DNA of 64,000 nucleotides from JBIQKZ01 sp044464765. GTDB taxonomy: Bacteria > Pseudomonadota > Gammaproteobacteria > Burkholderiales > Burkholderiaceae_B. Shown here one piece after another: positions 1-9,034 of this stretch. Under the pieces are notes generated by a model. The model was not told the origin of the DNA, ran no database searches, and worked only from the letters and a program-made list of their open reading frames with translations. The DNA lies in assembly GCA_044464765.1 (NCBI GenBank), contig JBIQKZ010000008.1:102882-166881 (forward strand), in the 5' to 3' direction. The position numbers and the translations under genes were made by a program. Within the stretch, counting starts at the first letter, position 1; the number at the start of each line of letters is the position of its first letter.

Positions 1-1
1 C

Positions 2-232
2 CTGCACAAAGGCAATGTCTACTGGGAGATGTCGGGCTGGGCGCCCAAATACTTCTGGCCACAACTGAAAGTAGACATGCGCACACGCCTGCAAGACAAG
101 ATCATGTTCGGCAGCGATTATCCCAGCATGCCTTACGAGCGCTTGCTGCGTGAATGGTCGGAACTGGGCTATACCGATACCATCATGGAAAAAATCTTCC
201 ACGGTAACGCCGAACGAATACTGGGGCTTTAA
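2..232 (+). CDS. Amidohydrolase-2 family protein, C-terminal end only
   Basis: Only the last 76 residues are present; the reading frame is open to the left edge of the window. The GSDYP motif and the closing helix ending in GNAERILGL are typical of the metal-dependent amidohydrolase-2 (TIM barrel) family, where the Asp in G-[ST]-D-[YH]-P is a metal or catalytic residue. Members hydrolyse, hydrate or decarboxylate aromatic-acid intermediates. The substrate cannot be told from this end. The following gene is on the opposite strand and converges, so this gene ends an upstream transcription unit. Confidence 0.8.
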   Translation: MHKGNVYWEMSGWAPKYFWPQLKVDMRTRLQDKIMFGSDYPSMPYERLLREWSELGYTDTIMEKIFHGNAERILGL

Positions 233-316
233 CTTACTGCCGTGCCGGTCGTGCCCGACACCTTCATCGCACTTCCGGCGCGTTGAGCCATAGGGCCGTT
301 GGCTAAGTGTTTACGA

Positions 317-958
317 CTACTTAACCGGCCCCAAGCCATTGATATAGATACGAAACTGCTTGCGCAAGGCAGCCAGGCCCGCCTTCAGGTCCGGATTATC
401 TTCAGAGATCCACAAACGTACCGCCCCCGCATAAATGTAGAACAGGCCCAGCGCGATGACGGCGGGGTTTTCGCTGGACGAAATACGGCCTCGTTGCTGG
501 GCATCCGCCACCAGCTTGCGGACCGTATCGACGACGCGCAGACGGTTATCGTTGAATTCCACCGACAGCTTGCCATGACGATAGAAGGTAAGCTCGCGCA
601 GCAGAATGCGTGACAGCGTTGGGTTTCCCGCAAAATCCTCGTAAAGAAACGCAAAGAACGAAACCAGTTGTTCAAGCAACGATTTTCGGGGGCTGACCGC
701 CTGAAGCGCATTTTGCTGGATCTCGTTCAGGTGATCCACGTAGATCAGAAAGATCAGATCACGCTTGTCGTCGGCGTAATTGAACAGCGTTCCCAACCCG
801 ACACGTGCCCGCTTGGCAATATCCCGGGTGGTGGCGGCATCGTAGCCAAGTTCGGTAAATAGTTCTTTGGCCGCGCTTTTTATACGCTGGAGTTTCTCTT
901 GCTTGTTCTGTTCACGCAATCCCAAAACAGGCTGATCAGTCGCGCCGGGTTTTTCCAT
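317..958 (-). CDS. TetR/AcrR family transcriptional regulator
   Basis: A 213-residue protein with an N-terminal helix-turn-helix at roughly residues 25-65 (AAKELFTELGYDAATTRDIA, then VGLGTLFNY), the TetR_N signature. The C-terminal half is the usual helical ligand-binding and dimerisation domain. It is expected to repress nearby or remote genes until an effector binds. The gene stands alone between a convergent amidohydrolase end and the LigC-like dehydrogenase gene on the same strand, 162 bases upstream. The target and the effector are unknown. Confidence 0.85.
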   Translation of the reverse strand: MEKPGATDQPVLGLREQNKQEKLQRIKSAAKELFTELGYDAATTRDIAKRARVGLGTLFNYADDKRDLIFLIYVDHLNEIQQNALQAVSPRKSLLEQLVSFFAFLYEDFAGNPTLSRILLRELTFYRHGKLSVEFNDNRLRVVDTVRKLVADAQQRGRISSSENPAVIALGLFYIYAGAVRLWISEDNPDLKAGLAALRKQFRIYINGLGPVK

Positions 959-1120
959 TTTTATATTTTACTCGTTCAGGGAAAGGAAGGCTGGCAAACA
1001 GTTGCTCTTCATGATACGGGCAACTGACCAGGGCGGGCGCCAACATGCACCCGCCGGTTACCGTTACTGTATCGCTTATCCGCAATCTGAACAAGTTCAT
1101 TTTGAATGTGGATATGCGCC

Positions 1121-2065
1121 TCAAGCCAGCGCCTGCTCCAGGCGAGCCAGGGTTTCGTAGGCGGCAAGCACACTGCCTACGCTGGAACGCGACTCACGGC
1201 TGCCGCGAATAGCGGCAATAAACTCCCTATCCTGCAGCTCGAGGCCATTCCTGGAAACATCCACACCAGCCAAATCCACCGCCTGGCCGTGCCCGTCCAG
1301 CAAGTCATCGTAGTACGCGGTGTACGTACCCTTGTCGCAAATATATCGGAAAGTAGTCCCGTGCGGACCTTCATTATTGAACGACAACGACAAGGCACAT
1401 AAAACGCCCGAGGGCGTCTTTAGCTGAATCGCCATATCCATGGCAATACCCAGTTCAGGATGCAATGGCCCTTGCATGGCGGCAATCTGTGACGCGATTT
1501 CACCTGTTTGATACTGAAACAAATCCACCGTATGACAGGCATGGTGCCATAGCAGATGATCGGTCCAACTGCGCGGTTGACCAAGCGCATTCAGATTGCT
1601 GCGCCGAAAAAAATACGTTTGCACATTCAGTTGCTGTAATGCCAATTGACCCGTCTCAATGCGTTGATGAATCCATTGGTGACTGGGGTTATACCGGCGC
1701 GTATGCCCAGCCATGGCGACCAGACCCGTTTCCCGTTGAGCATCCACCAAACGCTGTGCATCGACCAAGGTGTCGGCCATGGGAATCTCAACCTGCACGT
1801 GCTTGCCGGCGCGCAGACACGCAATGGCCTGCGCAGCATGCAAATGGGTGGGCGTGCATAAGATCACGGCCTCCACTTGGGGCAAGGCGAGGCTTTCCGC
1901 CAGGTCATGCGTGATATGCGTCACCCCGAAGCGTTCTGCGATCTCTTGGGTTCGCACAGCATTGCCGCCGCCCACCAGGGAAACCACCTGTACATCATCG
2001 ATGGCCTGTAACGCCTCGAGATGCTTGACGCCAAAAGCGCCCGCACCTGCGACACACAGCTTCAT
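1121..2065 (-). CDS. Gfo/Idh/MocA oxidoreductase, LigC/PmdC-like
   Basis: A 314-residue NAD(P)-dependent dehydrogenase. The Rossmann motif GAGAFG lies at residues 7-12. Where most family members have EKP, this protein has EIP (residues 93-95). From memory, the overall sequence, including GHTRR, SWTDHLLWHH and the C-terminal LQDREFIAAIR, resembles LigC/PmdC, the 4-carboxy-2-hydroxymuconate-6-semialdehyde dehydrogenase of the protocatechuate 4,5-cleavage pathway. No ligAB dioxygenase is visible in the window, so the role is inferred. The start overlaps the stop of the preceding AhpD-like gene by four bases, implying translational coupling. Confidence 0.75.
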   Translation of the reverse strand: MKLCVAGAGAFGVKHLEALQAIDDVQVVSLVGGGNAVRTQEIAERFGVTHITHDLAESLALPQVEAVILCTPTHLHAAQAIACLRAGKHVQVEIPMADTLVDAQRLVDAQRETGLVAMAGHTRRYNPSHQWIHQRIETGQLALQQLNVQTYFFRRSNLNALGQPRSWTDHLLWHHACHTVDLFQYQTGEIASQIAAMQGPLHPELGIAMDMAIQLKTPSGVLCALSLSFNNEGPHGTTFRYICDKGTYTAYYDDLLDGHGQAVDLAGVDVSRNGLELQDREFIAAIRGSRESRSSVGSVLAAYETLARLEQALA

Positions 2066-2409
2066 TTGCCCTGGCCTTCGTGCACATGATTAAGTGTTTG
2101 CAAAGCAAGCGTGGAGTGCGCAAAGGCGCCGCCGGCCCTCATTTCGGCGGCCACCCAGATCGCCTCCATGACTTCCTGATCCGTCGCGCCTTGCTTGACA
2201 GCGGCTTCCGTGTGGCCGCGGATGCAATAGGGGCATTGGGTTACATGCGCGACCGCGACAGCGATCAGTTGCTTGTGCTTCTTGGACAAAGCGCCTTCAG
2301 CAAAGACACTGGCACTGAACGCCTTGAAGGCCGCCATGGGCTCGGGCGCCAGCTCGGTTCGTTGCTTGGCAATATCCCGCGTCATCGGGGGGTACATGGA
2401 ATCGTCCAT
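2062..2409 (-). CDS. Carboxymuconolactone decarboxylase / AhpD-like protein
   Basis: A 115-residue all-helical protein with the AhpD/CMD signature: CPYC (CxxC) followed by GHTEAA and, further on, a G-A-[TS]-x-x-E motif. In the AhpD branch the CxxC pair and the nearby His carry a peroxidase or thiol-reductase activity. In the decarboxylase branch the fold acts on muconolactone, but the CxxC pair here favours the redox branch. It is the first gene of a two-gene operon with the LigC-like dehydrogenase (overlap 2062-2065), suggesting service in the same catabolic step or its stress protection. Confidence 0.8.
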   Translation of the reverse strand: MDDSMYPPMTRDIAKQRTELAPEPMAAFKAFSASVFAEGALSKKHKQLIAVAVAHVTQCPYCIRGHTEAAVKQGATDQEVMEAIWVAAEMRAGGAFAHSTLALQTLNHVHEGQGK

Positions 2410-2463
2410 CGCTCGGCTCTCCTTGATGATTCGCGCCGCCGGAAACGGCGGCGCCAGAATCCA

Positions 2464-3999
2464 TCATAAACCCGAAGCGTCTTCCGGCATATCCTCAGTT
2501 TCGGCGTCCAGGCTGTCTCGCAGCTCGTGCTGGCTGCGCTTGTGCTCGTACATGGCAAGATCGGCCTGACGCAAAGTTTCGGTGAGTGTCGTGCTGCCGT
2601 CGCAGGTGGCCATGCCAAGGGAGAAGCCCAACGTCGGCCCGGAATAGAATTGATTGTTCAGTTGGGTGAGCTTACGAATGTTCTCCATGACAACCTCGCC
2701 AGCCGCCGCTTCCGTGCGCGGCAGCAAAATCACGAACTCGTCGCCGCCCACCCGCGAGGCCTGCGCCACGCCCTCGATGGCCTTGCCCAAGACCTCGCCA
2801 GCCCGCCGCAGCAAGGCATCGCCTGCCGCATGGCCCATTTGGTCATTGGCTTCCTTCAGATTGTTCATGTCGATGACAATGACGGTAACGGGATATTGCC
2901 CCTTACGCTCCAGGCGGCTCATTTCATCGACGAAGAACGAGCGGTTCTTCAATTGGGTAAGTACGTCGTGCTTGCCCAGGTATTCGAGGTAGGCTTCGGC
3001 CTTCTTGCGCGCCGTGATGTCGGTAAGAGCCAGCAGCACCAACCCCCAGTCGTGCTCCCTGCCCTCGAAGACGGAGAGCTGCAAATGGATGTACAACTGC
3101 TTCCCATCCAACGCGTAGTTCACCACTTCACGCTGCTGGAGCAGGCGCCCTTCCCACAAGTCGATCAGTTGCTCACGGAAATTACCCCGCATTTCGTCGC
3201 GAAAGACGTCCGGCAGGCGCCGGAGCAACGTGGCCTTATCGGGCGCGGCAAACAAATTGACCGTGTACTGGTTGACATCGAGCACGTGAATCTCGGACAT
3301 GCAGCGATCCACGAACTCGGGGTGCACATCGGTAAAGGTGCGAAAGTCGGTAATACCCTGTTCGCGTACTTCCTCGAGCAATTCCTTGATGGTGCTGAAA
3401 TCCTCGATCCACAACGAAACGGGCGCGTGCTCGAGAATGCTGCGCGTATAGCTTTCACTGTCGCACAGCTTGCGGCGGGTATCTTCCAGCGCGCTGATGT
3501 CGTCAATGGCCACCAGCACGCGGCCCCAATCGCTTTCATACCCAGGCAAGATCGTTGCATTCAGCAGGATGTCCAGGCGGCGACCATCAAGCGCGTAGTT
3601 GACCGTCTGGCTCTTGAAGGCCGTGTCCCCATTCCACAACTGCACCAGCTCGTTGATGTAGGTTGCCTGCATATCGCCCGAAAAGACGTCTTTTAGGCGG
3701 CTTTGGAGTTCGTCGAACGACTTGGCGGAATAAAGCGTAAGCGCGGCCTGGTTCACCTTCAAGATGCGCATGCGCCGGGAACACTCGGAAACTCGCAGCG
3801 GATCTTCCTGTAGATACGCTTTAAGGTCGGTAACCCCAGCCGCTCGCCATTGGTCAAACAATGTTTTCAGCTGGCTGTAATCTTCAAGCCATAATGCCAT
3901 TGGCATGACGTCAAATACATTGGGCAGCGTATCGGTATCCGTGCGCTGCGAGTGTGCCTGCGTGTCGCGAAGCTGCGACGAGCTATTGGGTAGCGCCAT
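2464..3999 (-). CDS. Diguanylate cyclase with two tandem PAS-like domains
   Basis: A 511-residue soluble protein that should make cyclic di-GMP from GTP. The first ~340 residues consist of two homologous ~150-residue units, each opening with LW[IL]ED[YF]S and closing with DW[GR]xVLxAxxDI[ST]A. These are PAS-type sensors that arose by internal duplication. A GGDEF domain follows, with an intact GGDEF active site at residues 418-422. The product-inhibition I-site (RxxD) expected about five residues ahead of it is absent (EGVAQASR is found). No transmembrane segment is seen, so the sensor is cytoplasmic. The signal is unknown. The gene is monocistronic. Confidence 0.9.
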   Translation of the reverse strand: MALPNSSSQLRDTQAHSQRTDTDTLPNVFDVMPMALWLEDYSQLKTLFDQWRAAGVTDLKAYLQEDPLRVSECSRRMRILKVNQAALTLYSAKSFDELQSRLKDVFSGDMQATYINELVQLWNGDTAFKSQTVNYALDGRRLDILLNATILPGYESDWGRVLVAIDDISALEDTRRKLCDSESYTRSILEHAPVSLWIEDFSTIKELLEEVREQGITDFRTFTDVHPEFVDRCMSEIHVLDVNQYTVNLFAAPDKATLLRRLPDVFRDEMRGNFREQLIDLWEGRLLQQREVVNYALDGKQLYIHLQLSVFEGREHDWGLVLLALTDITARKKAEAYLEYLGKHDVLTQLKNRSFFVDEMSRLERKGQYPVTVIVIDMNNLKEANDQMGHAAGDALLRRAGEVLGKAIEGVAQASRVGGDEFVILLPRTEAAAGEVVMENIRKLTQLNNQFYSGPTLGFSLGMATCDGSTTLTETLRQADLAMYEHKRSQHELRDSLDAETEDMPEDASGL

Positions 4000-4154
4000 A
4001 CTGAACCTTGCCTAAAAAAACTTTTGCGAATCCGTGCGAGCCTTTGAATTCGGATAAGCCTAATGCTAATACGACATATTACACATTAACCGTGGGGAAA
4101 CGTGTAAGAAACACCACGTCAACAGCTAATATCCCACACTAGGGCCTGTTCACA

Positions 4155-5132
4155 CTAATTCAGCTTCAGCCCTGCCTCCTTGATCACCTGCGCATAGCCT
4201 TCAGCCTCCTGCGCCACATAACGACCGAACGCTTCAGGTTCCATGACCTCCGCTTCGGCGCCCAAGGCGGCCAACTGCTCTTGAACATCGGGCGTCAGAA
4301 CGGCGGTCTTGACGCTTTCGTACAAGCGTTCCACGATATCGGCGGGCGTGCCGCTTGGCGCGAACAACCCAACCCAGAAGATAAAATCGGACCCTGTCAC
4401 CCCGGCCTGGACGGTGGTCGGAACATCAGGCAAGGCGGTGGAACGTTTGGCGCCACTGATCGCCAGGGCTCTCAGGCGATGATTCTCGATCTGCGTAAGC
4501 GCCGACACAATGGGGGCAAACATAAAGTCCACATCGCCGGCGACGGTTTGCGCTACAGCCTGCGGCGTGCCGCTGAACGGAATATGCAAGGCATCCATAT
4601 TGGCCTTGGCGCGAAATTTTTCAGCATTGATATGCGTCGCGCTGCCAATGCCGGCAGAGCCGAAATTCAGCGCGCCGGGCTGCGCATGGGCGGCCTTTAC
4701 CAGATCCGCCACCGACTGATAGCCGGACTCAGCCGAGGTGATCAACACATTGGGAAGATAAGCCAGTGTAGTAATACCGACAAAATCCTGCAGCGTATCG
4801 TACGGTAAGTGGCTATACAACGAAATATTGGTGACATGCGCGTTGGAGTTGGCCAGCAGCGTATAGCCATCAGGATCGGCCCGTGCCACAACACGGGAGC
4901 CCACGGTGCTGCCCGCACCCGGACGGTTTTCGACTACGACCGGTTGCCCCAGGTCGAGCGACATGCGCTCGCCCACCACACGCGCAATAATGTCGGTGGC
5001 GCTGCCCGGCGTAAACGGCACGATCAGTGTGATGGGTTTGCTGGGGTAGGCGCCGGCAGCGACCGGCGACGCAACCATCGCGAGGCCGAACAGGGCCAGC
5101 GCGCTGTAAACCATAAAACCCAAACGTTTCAT
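4155..5132 (-). CDS. Bug-family tripartite tricarboxylate transporter receptor
   Basis: A 325-residue periplasmic solute-binding protein. Residues 1-27 form a signal peptide ending AGA, followed by the family hallmark YPSKPITLIVPF and TPGSATDIIAR. Bug receptors are greatly expanded in Bordetella and relatives and bind carboxylates or similar small anions, usually without a dedicated membrane component next to them. That is the case here, with no TctAB genes nearby. The ligand cannot be predicted. The presence of this family is one reason for placing the organism in the Alcaligenaceae. Confidence 0.92.
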   Translation of the reverse strand: MKRLGFMVYSALALFGLAMVASPVAAGAYPSKPITLIVPFTPGSATDIIARVVGERMSLDLGQPVVVENRPGAGSTVGSRVVARADPDGYTLLANSNAHVTNISLYSHLPYDTLQDFVGITTLAYLPNVLITSAESGYQSVADLVKAAHAQPGALNFGSAGIGSATHINAEKFRAKANMDALHIPFSGTPQAVAQTVAGDVDFMFAPIVSALTQIENHRLRALAISGAKRSTALPDVPTTVQAGVTGSDFIFWVGLFAPSGTPADIVERLYESVKTAVLTPDVQEQLAALGAEAEVMEPEAFGRYVAQEAEGYAQVIKEAGLKLN

Positions 5133-5355
5133 AACGATCCCATTACTTGTAGTTTTTTGTTATACACCGATTTTTGTGACATTGTCTTGTTTGTTTACAG
5201 ATGTGCACGGCCGCAGCGCTACCGGCTTCCATACGCTATGATTGCCTCAGGCCAGGGGCGCCTTGCACCAGCCAGCTATTTCATTAACATACGCGTCTGT
5301 ACCCTGTGCTTCCGTACCCCTGTATAACCACCTTTTCAGCAGTCAGGCCGCCGCT

Positions 5356-6903
5356 ATGCCCAACCGACTTCTCCGTCTCTGTGCGGCAGCTTGCCTGGCC
5401 ATCGTATTCATGGGTTGTTCAGAACCTATGCCAACCAACCGCTCCATCTCCACAGCGCTAAGCCTGGACGAGGCCCGGCCAACCGCACTGGGCCAGGCCA
5501 TTACCCCCCTGACCGATACCCACGGCGGCAACAGCGGCATCTACCCCCTGGGCGATCCCCACGACGCATTCGCCACCCGCATGCTGTTGGCTCGCGCGGC
5601 CCAGCGCACGCTGGACATCCAGTATTACATCTGGCACGGCGATACCACCGGCACCCTGCTGCTCGAGGCCCTGCATGCCGCCGCCGACCGCGGCGTCCGC
5701 GTCCGCTTGCTACTTGACGACAACGGCACCAACGGCCTGGATACAGAGCTCGCCGCCCTGAACACCCATCCCAATATCGAAGTCCGTCTATTCAATCCAT
5801 TCAAGTTCCGCCAGTTCAAGCCGCTCGGCTATCTGACAGACTTCGCCCGTGCCAATAGACGCATGCACAACAAATCCTTCACCGCGGACAGTCTGGCCAC
5901 CATTATTGGCGGCCGCAACATCGGCGATGAGTATTTCGGCGCAGCCGACAATATGTTGTTCTCTGACCTGGACGTCCTGGCCATCGGGCCGGTTGCGCAG
6001 GAGGTTTCGAACGACTTCGACCTCTACTGGGAGGCCAAATCATCCTGGCCGGTGGACAGCGTGCTGCCAAGGGTCGATCCCGCACAGCTCGACGCCCTGA
6101 AAGGCACAGCCTTGGCGACCGAACGCTCACCTGAAGCCACCACTTATATGAAAGCGCTGGCTGCATCGCCGGTGATCCAAAAGCTGTTCGCCAACGAACT
6201 TCCCATGGAATGGGCGCCCGCAAAAATGGTCAGTGACGATCCCGCCAAAGGCCAGCGCGAAGTGAACGGAAAGCAACTGCTTATCCATCAACTCGAAGAC
6301 ATCATCGGCAAGCCCGCACGCCACGTCGAGCTGGTTTCGTCGTACTTCGTGCCCGGTGCCAACGGTGTCGAATCGTTTACAAAGCTTGTCCAGCAAGGCG
6401 TCAGGGTACGCATACTGACCAACTCACTCGACGCCACCGATGTTACGGCCGTACACGCGGGTTATGCCAAAAGACGCAAAGATTTGCTGGCCGCCGGTGT
6501 CGAGCTTTACGAGTCGCGCCGGCAAGACGGCGAAAAGCAACGCAATGAAAGCGCGGGCCCGTTTGGCAGCTCAGGCTCCAGTCTGCATGCCAAAACTTTT
6601 GCCGTTGACCGGCAACACTTCTTCGTGGGATCGTACAACTTCGACCCTCGATCGGCCCACTTGAACACCGAGCTGGGCTTCCTCATTGAAAGCCCCGTTC
6701 TGGCCCAACGCATCGAAGCGGCCTTCAACGGCGCAATCCCGAAAAATTCCTACGAGGTGCGCTTGTCGGACACGGGCGAGCTGTATTGGCTGGAACAGCG
6801 CGAGGGGCACACCATACGGCACGACCGGGAGCCCGAAACCGGTTTCTGGAAGCAAGCCTTCGTCCGTTTCCTGGCCCTGTTGCCTATCGAATGGTTGCTG
6901 TAG
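5356..6903 (+). CDS. Phospholipase D family lipoprotein (ClsC/cardiolipin synthase-like)
   Basis: A 515-residue protein with two HKD catalytic motifs, HNKSFTAD in the first half and HAKTFAVD near residue 410. This is the arrangement of bacterial cardiolipin synthase ClsC and related phosphatidyltransferases. The frame is open upstream to 5242, but the ATG at 5356 is preferred because it gives a lipoprotein signal peptide with a lipobox (VFMGC). The enzyme is therefore probably anchored in the envelope and faces the periplasm. It converges with PPK2, whose stop lies six bases beyond this gene's end. Confidence 0.88.
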   Translation: MPNRLLRLCAAACLAIVFMGCSEPMPTNRSISTALSLDEARPTALGQAITPLTDTHGGNSGIYPLGDPHDAFATRMLLARAAQRTLDIQYYIWHGDTTGTLLLEALHAAADRGVRVRLLLDDNGTNGLDTELAALNTHPNIEVRLFNPFKFRQFKPLGYLTDFARANRRMHNKSFTADSLATIIGGRNIGDEYFGAADNMLFSDLDVLAIGPVAQEVSNDFDLYWEAKSSWPVDSVLPRVDPAQLDALKGTALATERSPEATTYMKALAASPVIQKLFANELPMEWAPAKMVSDDPAKGQREVNGKQLLIHQLEDIIGKPARHVELVSSYFVPGANGVESFTKLVQQGVRVRILTNSLDATDVTAVHAGYAKRRKDLLAAGVELYESRRQDGEKQRNESAGPFGSSGSSLHAKTFAVDRQHFFVGSYNFDPRSAHLNTELGFLIESPVLAQRIEAAFNGAIPKNSYEVRLSDTGELYWLEQREGHTIRHDREPETGFWKQAFVRFLALLPIEWLL

Positions 6904-6909
6904 AAGACC

Positions 6910-7818
6910 TTAGTAAATCGCCGGCACGTGCATGTCCGACGGAAGCGGGTGCCGCGTGTAGTCCGGATGATGCTCACGATCCGGCAGGGCAATGGGTTCA
7001 TGCACCACGTCGCCATACGGAATCTGCGCCAACAGGTGCGAGATGCAGTTCAGCCGGGCACGCTTCTTGTCCACACCCTCCACGATCCACCAGCGAGCCT
7101 CGGGAATGTGCGAGCGCTCCATCATTTCCTCTTTGGCTTTGGTATACGCTTCCCAGCGGCGGCGCGACTCCAGGTCCATGGGCGACAGCTTCCACTGCTT
7201 CAAGGGGTCGTGCAGACGCATCAGGAATCGGCGGTGTTGCTCATCGTCGCTGATGGAGAACCAGTATTTGATCAGCACAATGCCCGAACGCACCAACATC
7301 TTTTCAAACTCCGGCACATCGCGGAAAAACTCTTCGTGTTCGTCATCCGTGCAGAAACCCATGACACGCTCGACACCCGCGCGGTTGTACCAACTGCGGT
7401 CAAACAAAACGATTTCGCCGCCCGCCGGCAAATGCGACACATAGCGCTGAAAATACCACTGGGTGCGTTCCCTGTCGTTCGGAGCCGGCAAGGCTGCGAC
7501 TCGGCAAACCCGAGGGTTCAGGCGCTGGGTAATACGTTTGATCGCCCCGCCCTTGCCGGCCGCATCGCGCCCTTCAAATATCACAACCACCTTCAGCTTT
7601 CTAGCAACGACCCAGTCCTGAAGCTTGACCAGTTCCCCCTGAAGACGCAGCAGCTCACGAAAATAAACGCGCCGGTCCATGCTGCCATCCATCGGATCTT
7701 CACCCGAAAGCAGCCCGTCCATACGATCGTCGTCGATCTCCATTTCAAGCTCTTCGTCGAAGCTGTCGATCATATCGGCATAAAGCCGGCGGGTATGCTC
7801 AGATAAACTGTCCGTCAT
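6910..7818 (-). CDS. ppk2: Polyphosphate kinase 2 (PPK2)
   Basis: About 302 residues. The Walker A sequence FEGRDAAGKGG and the LNPR and FDRSWYNRAG segments are diagnostic of PPK2, which transfers phosphate between polyphosphate and nucleotides, usually favouring GTP/GDP or ATP/ADP regeneration. The frame extends six codons further to a TTG at 7836, but the ATG at 7818 is preceded by a GAAAGAG-like ribosome site and is the better start. The N-terminal ~50 residues are acidic. Length fits single-domain class I enzymes. It is a single gene on its strand. Confidence 0.93.
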   Translation of the reverse strand: MTDSLSEHTRRLYADMIDSFDEELEMEIDDDRMDGLLSGEDPMDGSMDRRVYFRELLRLQGELVKLQDWVVARKLKVVVIFEGRDAAGKGGAIKRITQRLNPRVCRVAALPAPNDRERTQWYFQRYVSHLPAGGEIVLFDRSWYNRAGVERVMGFCTDDEHEEFFRDVPEFEKMLVRSGIVLIKYWFSISDDEQHRRFLMRLHDPLKQWKLSPMDLESRRRWEAYTKAKEEMMERSHIPEARWWIVEGVDKKRARLNCISHLLAQIPYGDVVHEPIALPDREHHPDYTRHPLPSDMHVPAIY

Positions 7819-7902
7819 GGGGAGGCGCTCTTTCAACGATACGGGCTGGGGTGAGCGGCCACTCTATCAAAACAATGTGACATGTATATGACAATTTCGA
7901 GT

Positions 7903-8907
7903 TCAACGGGTACCCACCGGCCCGCTGCCTGAATCGCTGGAATGCCGCGGGAACGCAGGCATCCCGTCAGGCCGGGCCGCTTCGATATAAGACTTGAGCG
8001 CCTGCTGGAATGGCGAGAAATCTTTATCTTCGCGATGCACGGTATAGAGCGGGATACTGAGGTCAAGGTCGGGGGTTTTCACCCACCGCATGTCCCCACG
8101 CTTCAGATTCTCTTCAACAGCCGATCGGGTAAAGAAACAAACGCCAACATCGCGCCGAACAGCCTCTTTTTGCGCCTCGGGATGACCCAGATACAGAACA
8201 ATTCTGCGCGATGGAATGCCGTTGTAGCGCAATTGCCCCTCTTCAAGCTGATACATCACGGCGCTATTGGACGTGCTGATAAACGGAAGCCTGCTCATCT
8301 CTTCGCGGTCCGTGCTGTCACCCACCCACTTGCTGCCAGGCGCGCTCATCAGCAATAACGGTTCATCCCACAAAGGCTCAACAATCAGGCCCGAGGTGAT
8401 CTGGTCCGGCGACACGATAAGCACCGAGAAATCGCATATCCCGGCCCGCGCGGCATCCATTGCCGCCTGCGGGTTCGAAATAACCACTTCCACCAACCCT
8501 TCGGGATGCTGCAATTGAAAATTGCACACGATGGGCGGCAGTAAATATGAGCCGACGCTCATGGACGACGCGACGACGGCACGACCACTGCCGGCCTCGA
8601 TCTGGCCGGCCAGTTCGCGCTCCAGCTCTCGGGTTTTAGCCACCATCTCTTTGCCCCACTTGAAGACGCGCACTCCCGCAGGCGTCAGCACCACCCCGCG
8701 CCCCTCCCGCCGTAGCAATGGCGCACCGAGTTTCTCTTCGAGGCTGCGCAAATGCGCGGTAACGACAGGCTGGGAAATGAAGAGATGTTGAGAGGCCCGC
8801 GTAACGCTTTGCAGCTCAGCCACCAGGCAGAAAATTTCGATCTTCCTGAGGGTGAGTTGCGAGTCGAATCTGCGCATCAATGTGAGCTGAGAAGGATCAC
8901 TCGACAT
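7903..8907 (-). CDS. LysR family regulator, divergent from the HyuAB operon
   Basis: A 334-residue protein with an N-terminal winged helix-turn-helix (LRKIEIFCLVAELQSVTRAS, then ISQPVVTAHLRSLEEKLG) and a C-terminal LysR_substrate effector domain. The DNA-binding domain is preceded by a ~15-residue extension. It is transcribed away from the aldehyde dehydrogenase gene across a 127-base gap that contains a candidate LysR box at 8912-8932. By the usual LysR arrangement it is the likely activator of the 9.0-20 kb catabolic operon, with a pathway intermediate as inducer. That assignment rests on position only. Confidence 0.9.
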   Translation of the reverse strand: MSSDPSQLTLMRRFDSQLTLRKIEIFCLVAELQSVTRASQHLFISQPVVTAHLRSLEEKLGAPLLRREGRGVVLTPAGVRVFKWGKEMVAKTRELERELAGQIEAGSGRAVVASSMSVGSYLLPPIVCNFQLQHPEGLVEVVISNPQAAMDAARAGICDFSVLIVSPDQITSGLIVEPLWDEPLLLMSAPGSKWVGDSTDREEMSRLPFISTSNSAVMYQLEEGQLRYNGIPSRRIVLYLGHPEAQKEAVRRDVGVCFFTRSAVEENLKRGDMRWVKTPDLDLSIPLYTVHREDKDFSPFQQALKSYIEAARPDGMPAFPRHSSDSGSGPVGTR

Positions 8908-8911
8908 ATAG

Positions 8912-8932
8912 CCATACCCCTATGAATTATGG
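8912..8932. promoter_or_regulatory. Candidate LysR box (CCATA-N11-TATGG)
   Basis: An inverted repeat with five-base arms separated by eleven bases fits the T-N11-A architecture of LysR-type binding sites. It begins five bases from the start codon of the lysR gene and lies in the gap shared with the aldehyde dehydrogenase promoter, so it could serve both autoregulation and operon activation. Confidence 0.45.
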
Positions 8933-9034
8933 GAAAACTTTGTATTAGACGCTATTAAACCCCAACGCTACCATGTTCACAAATACGCTAGGCAAGCAAG
9001 CCAACAACGGAAACGCCCGCAGGAGACCATCGCA

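Noticed and set aside
1032..1055. GGCGGG/CCCGCC hairpin between tetR and the LigC-like gene
   Set aside because: The stem is only six pairs, the loop is long and no T-run follows, so a terminator is not supported.
4139..4157. The 12-mer CTAGGGCCTGTT followed by CACACTA, found again at 39602-39620 with a small change
   Set aside because: A 12-base match is expected many times by chance in 64 kb, and neither copy has inverted ends or a transposase. A genome-wide count would be needed to call it a repeat.
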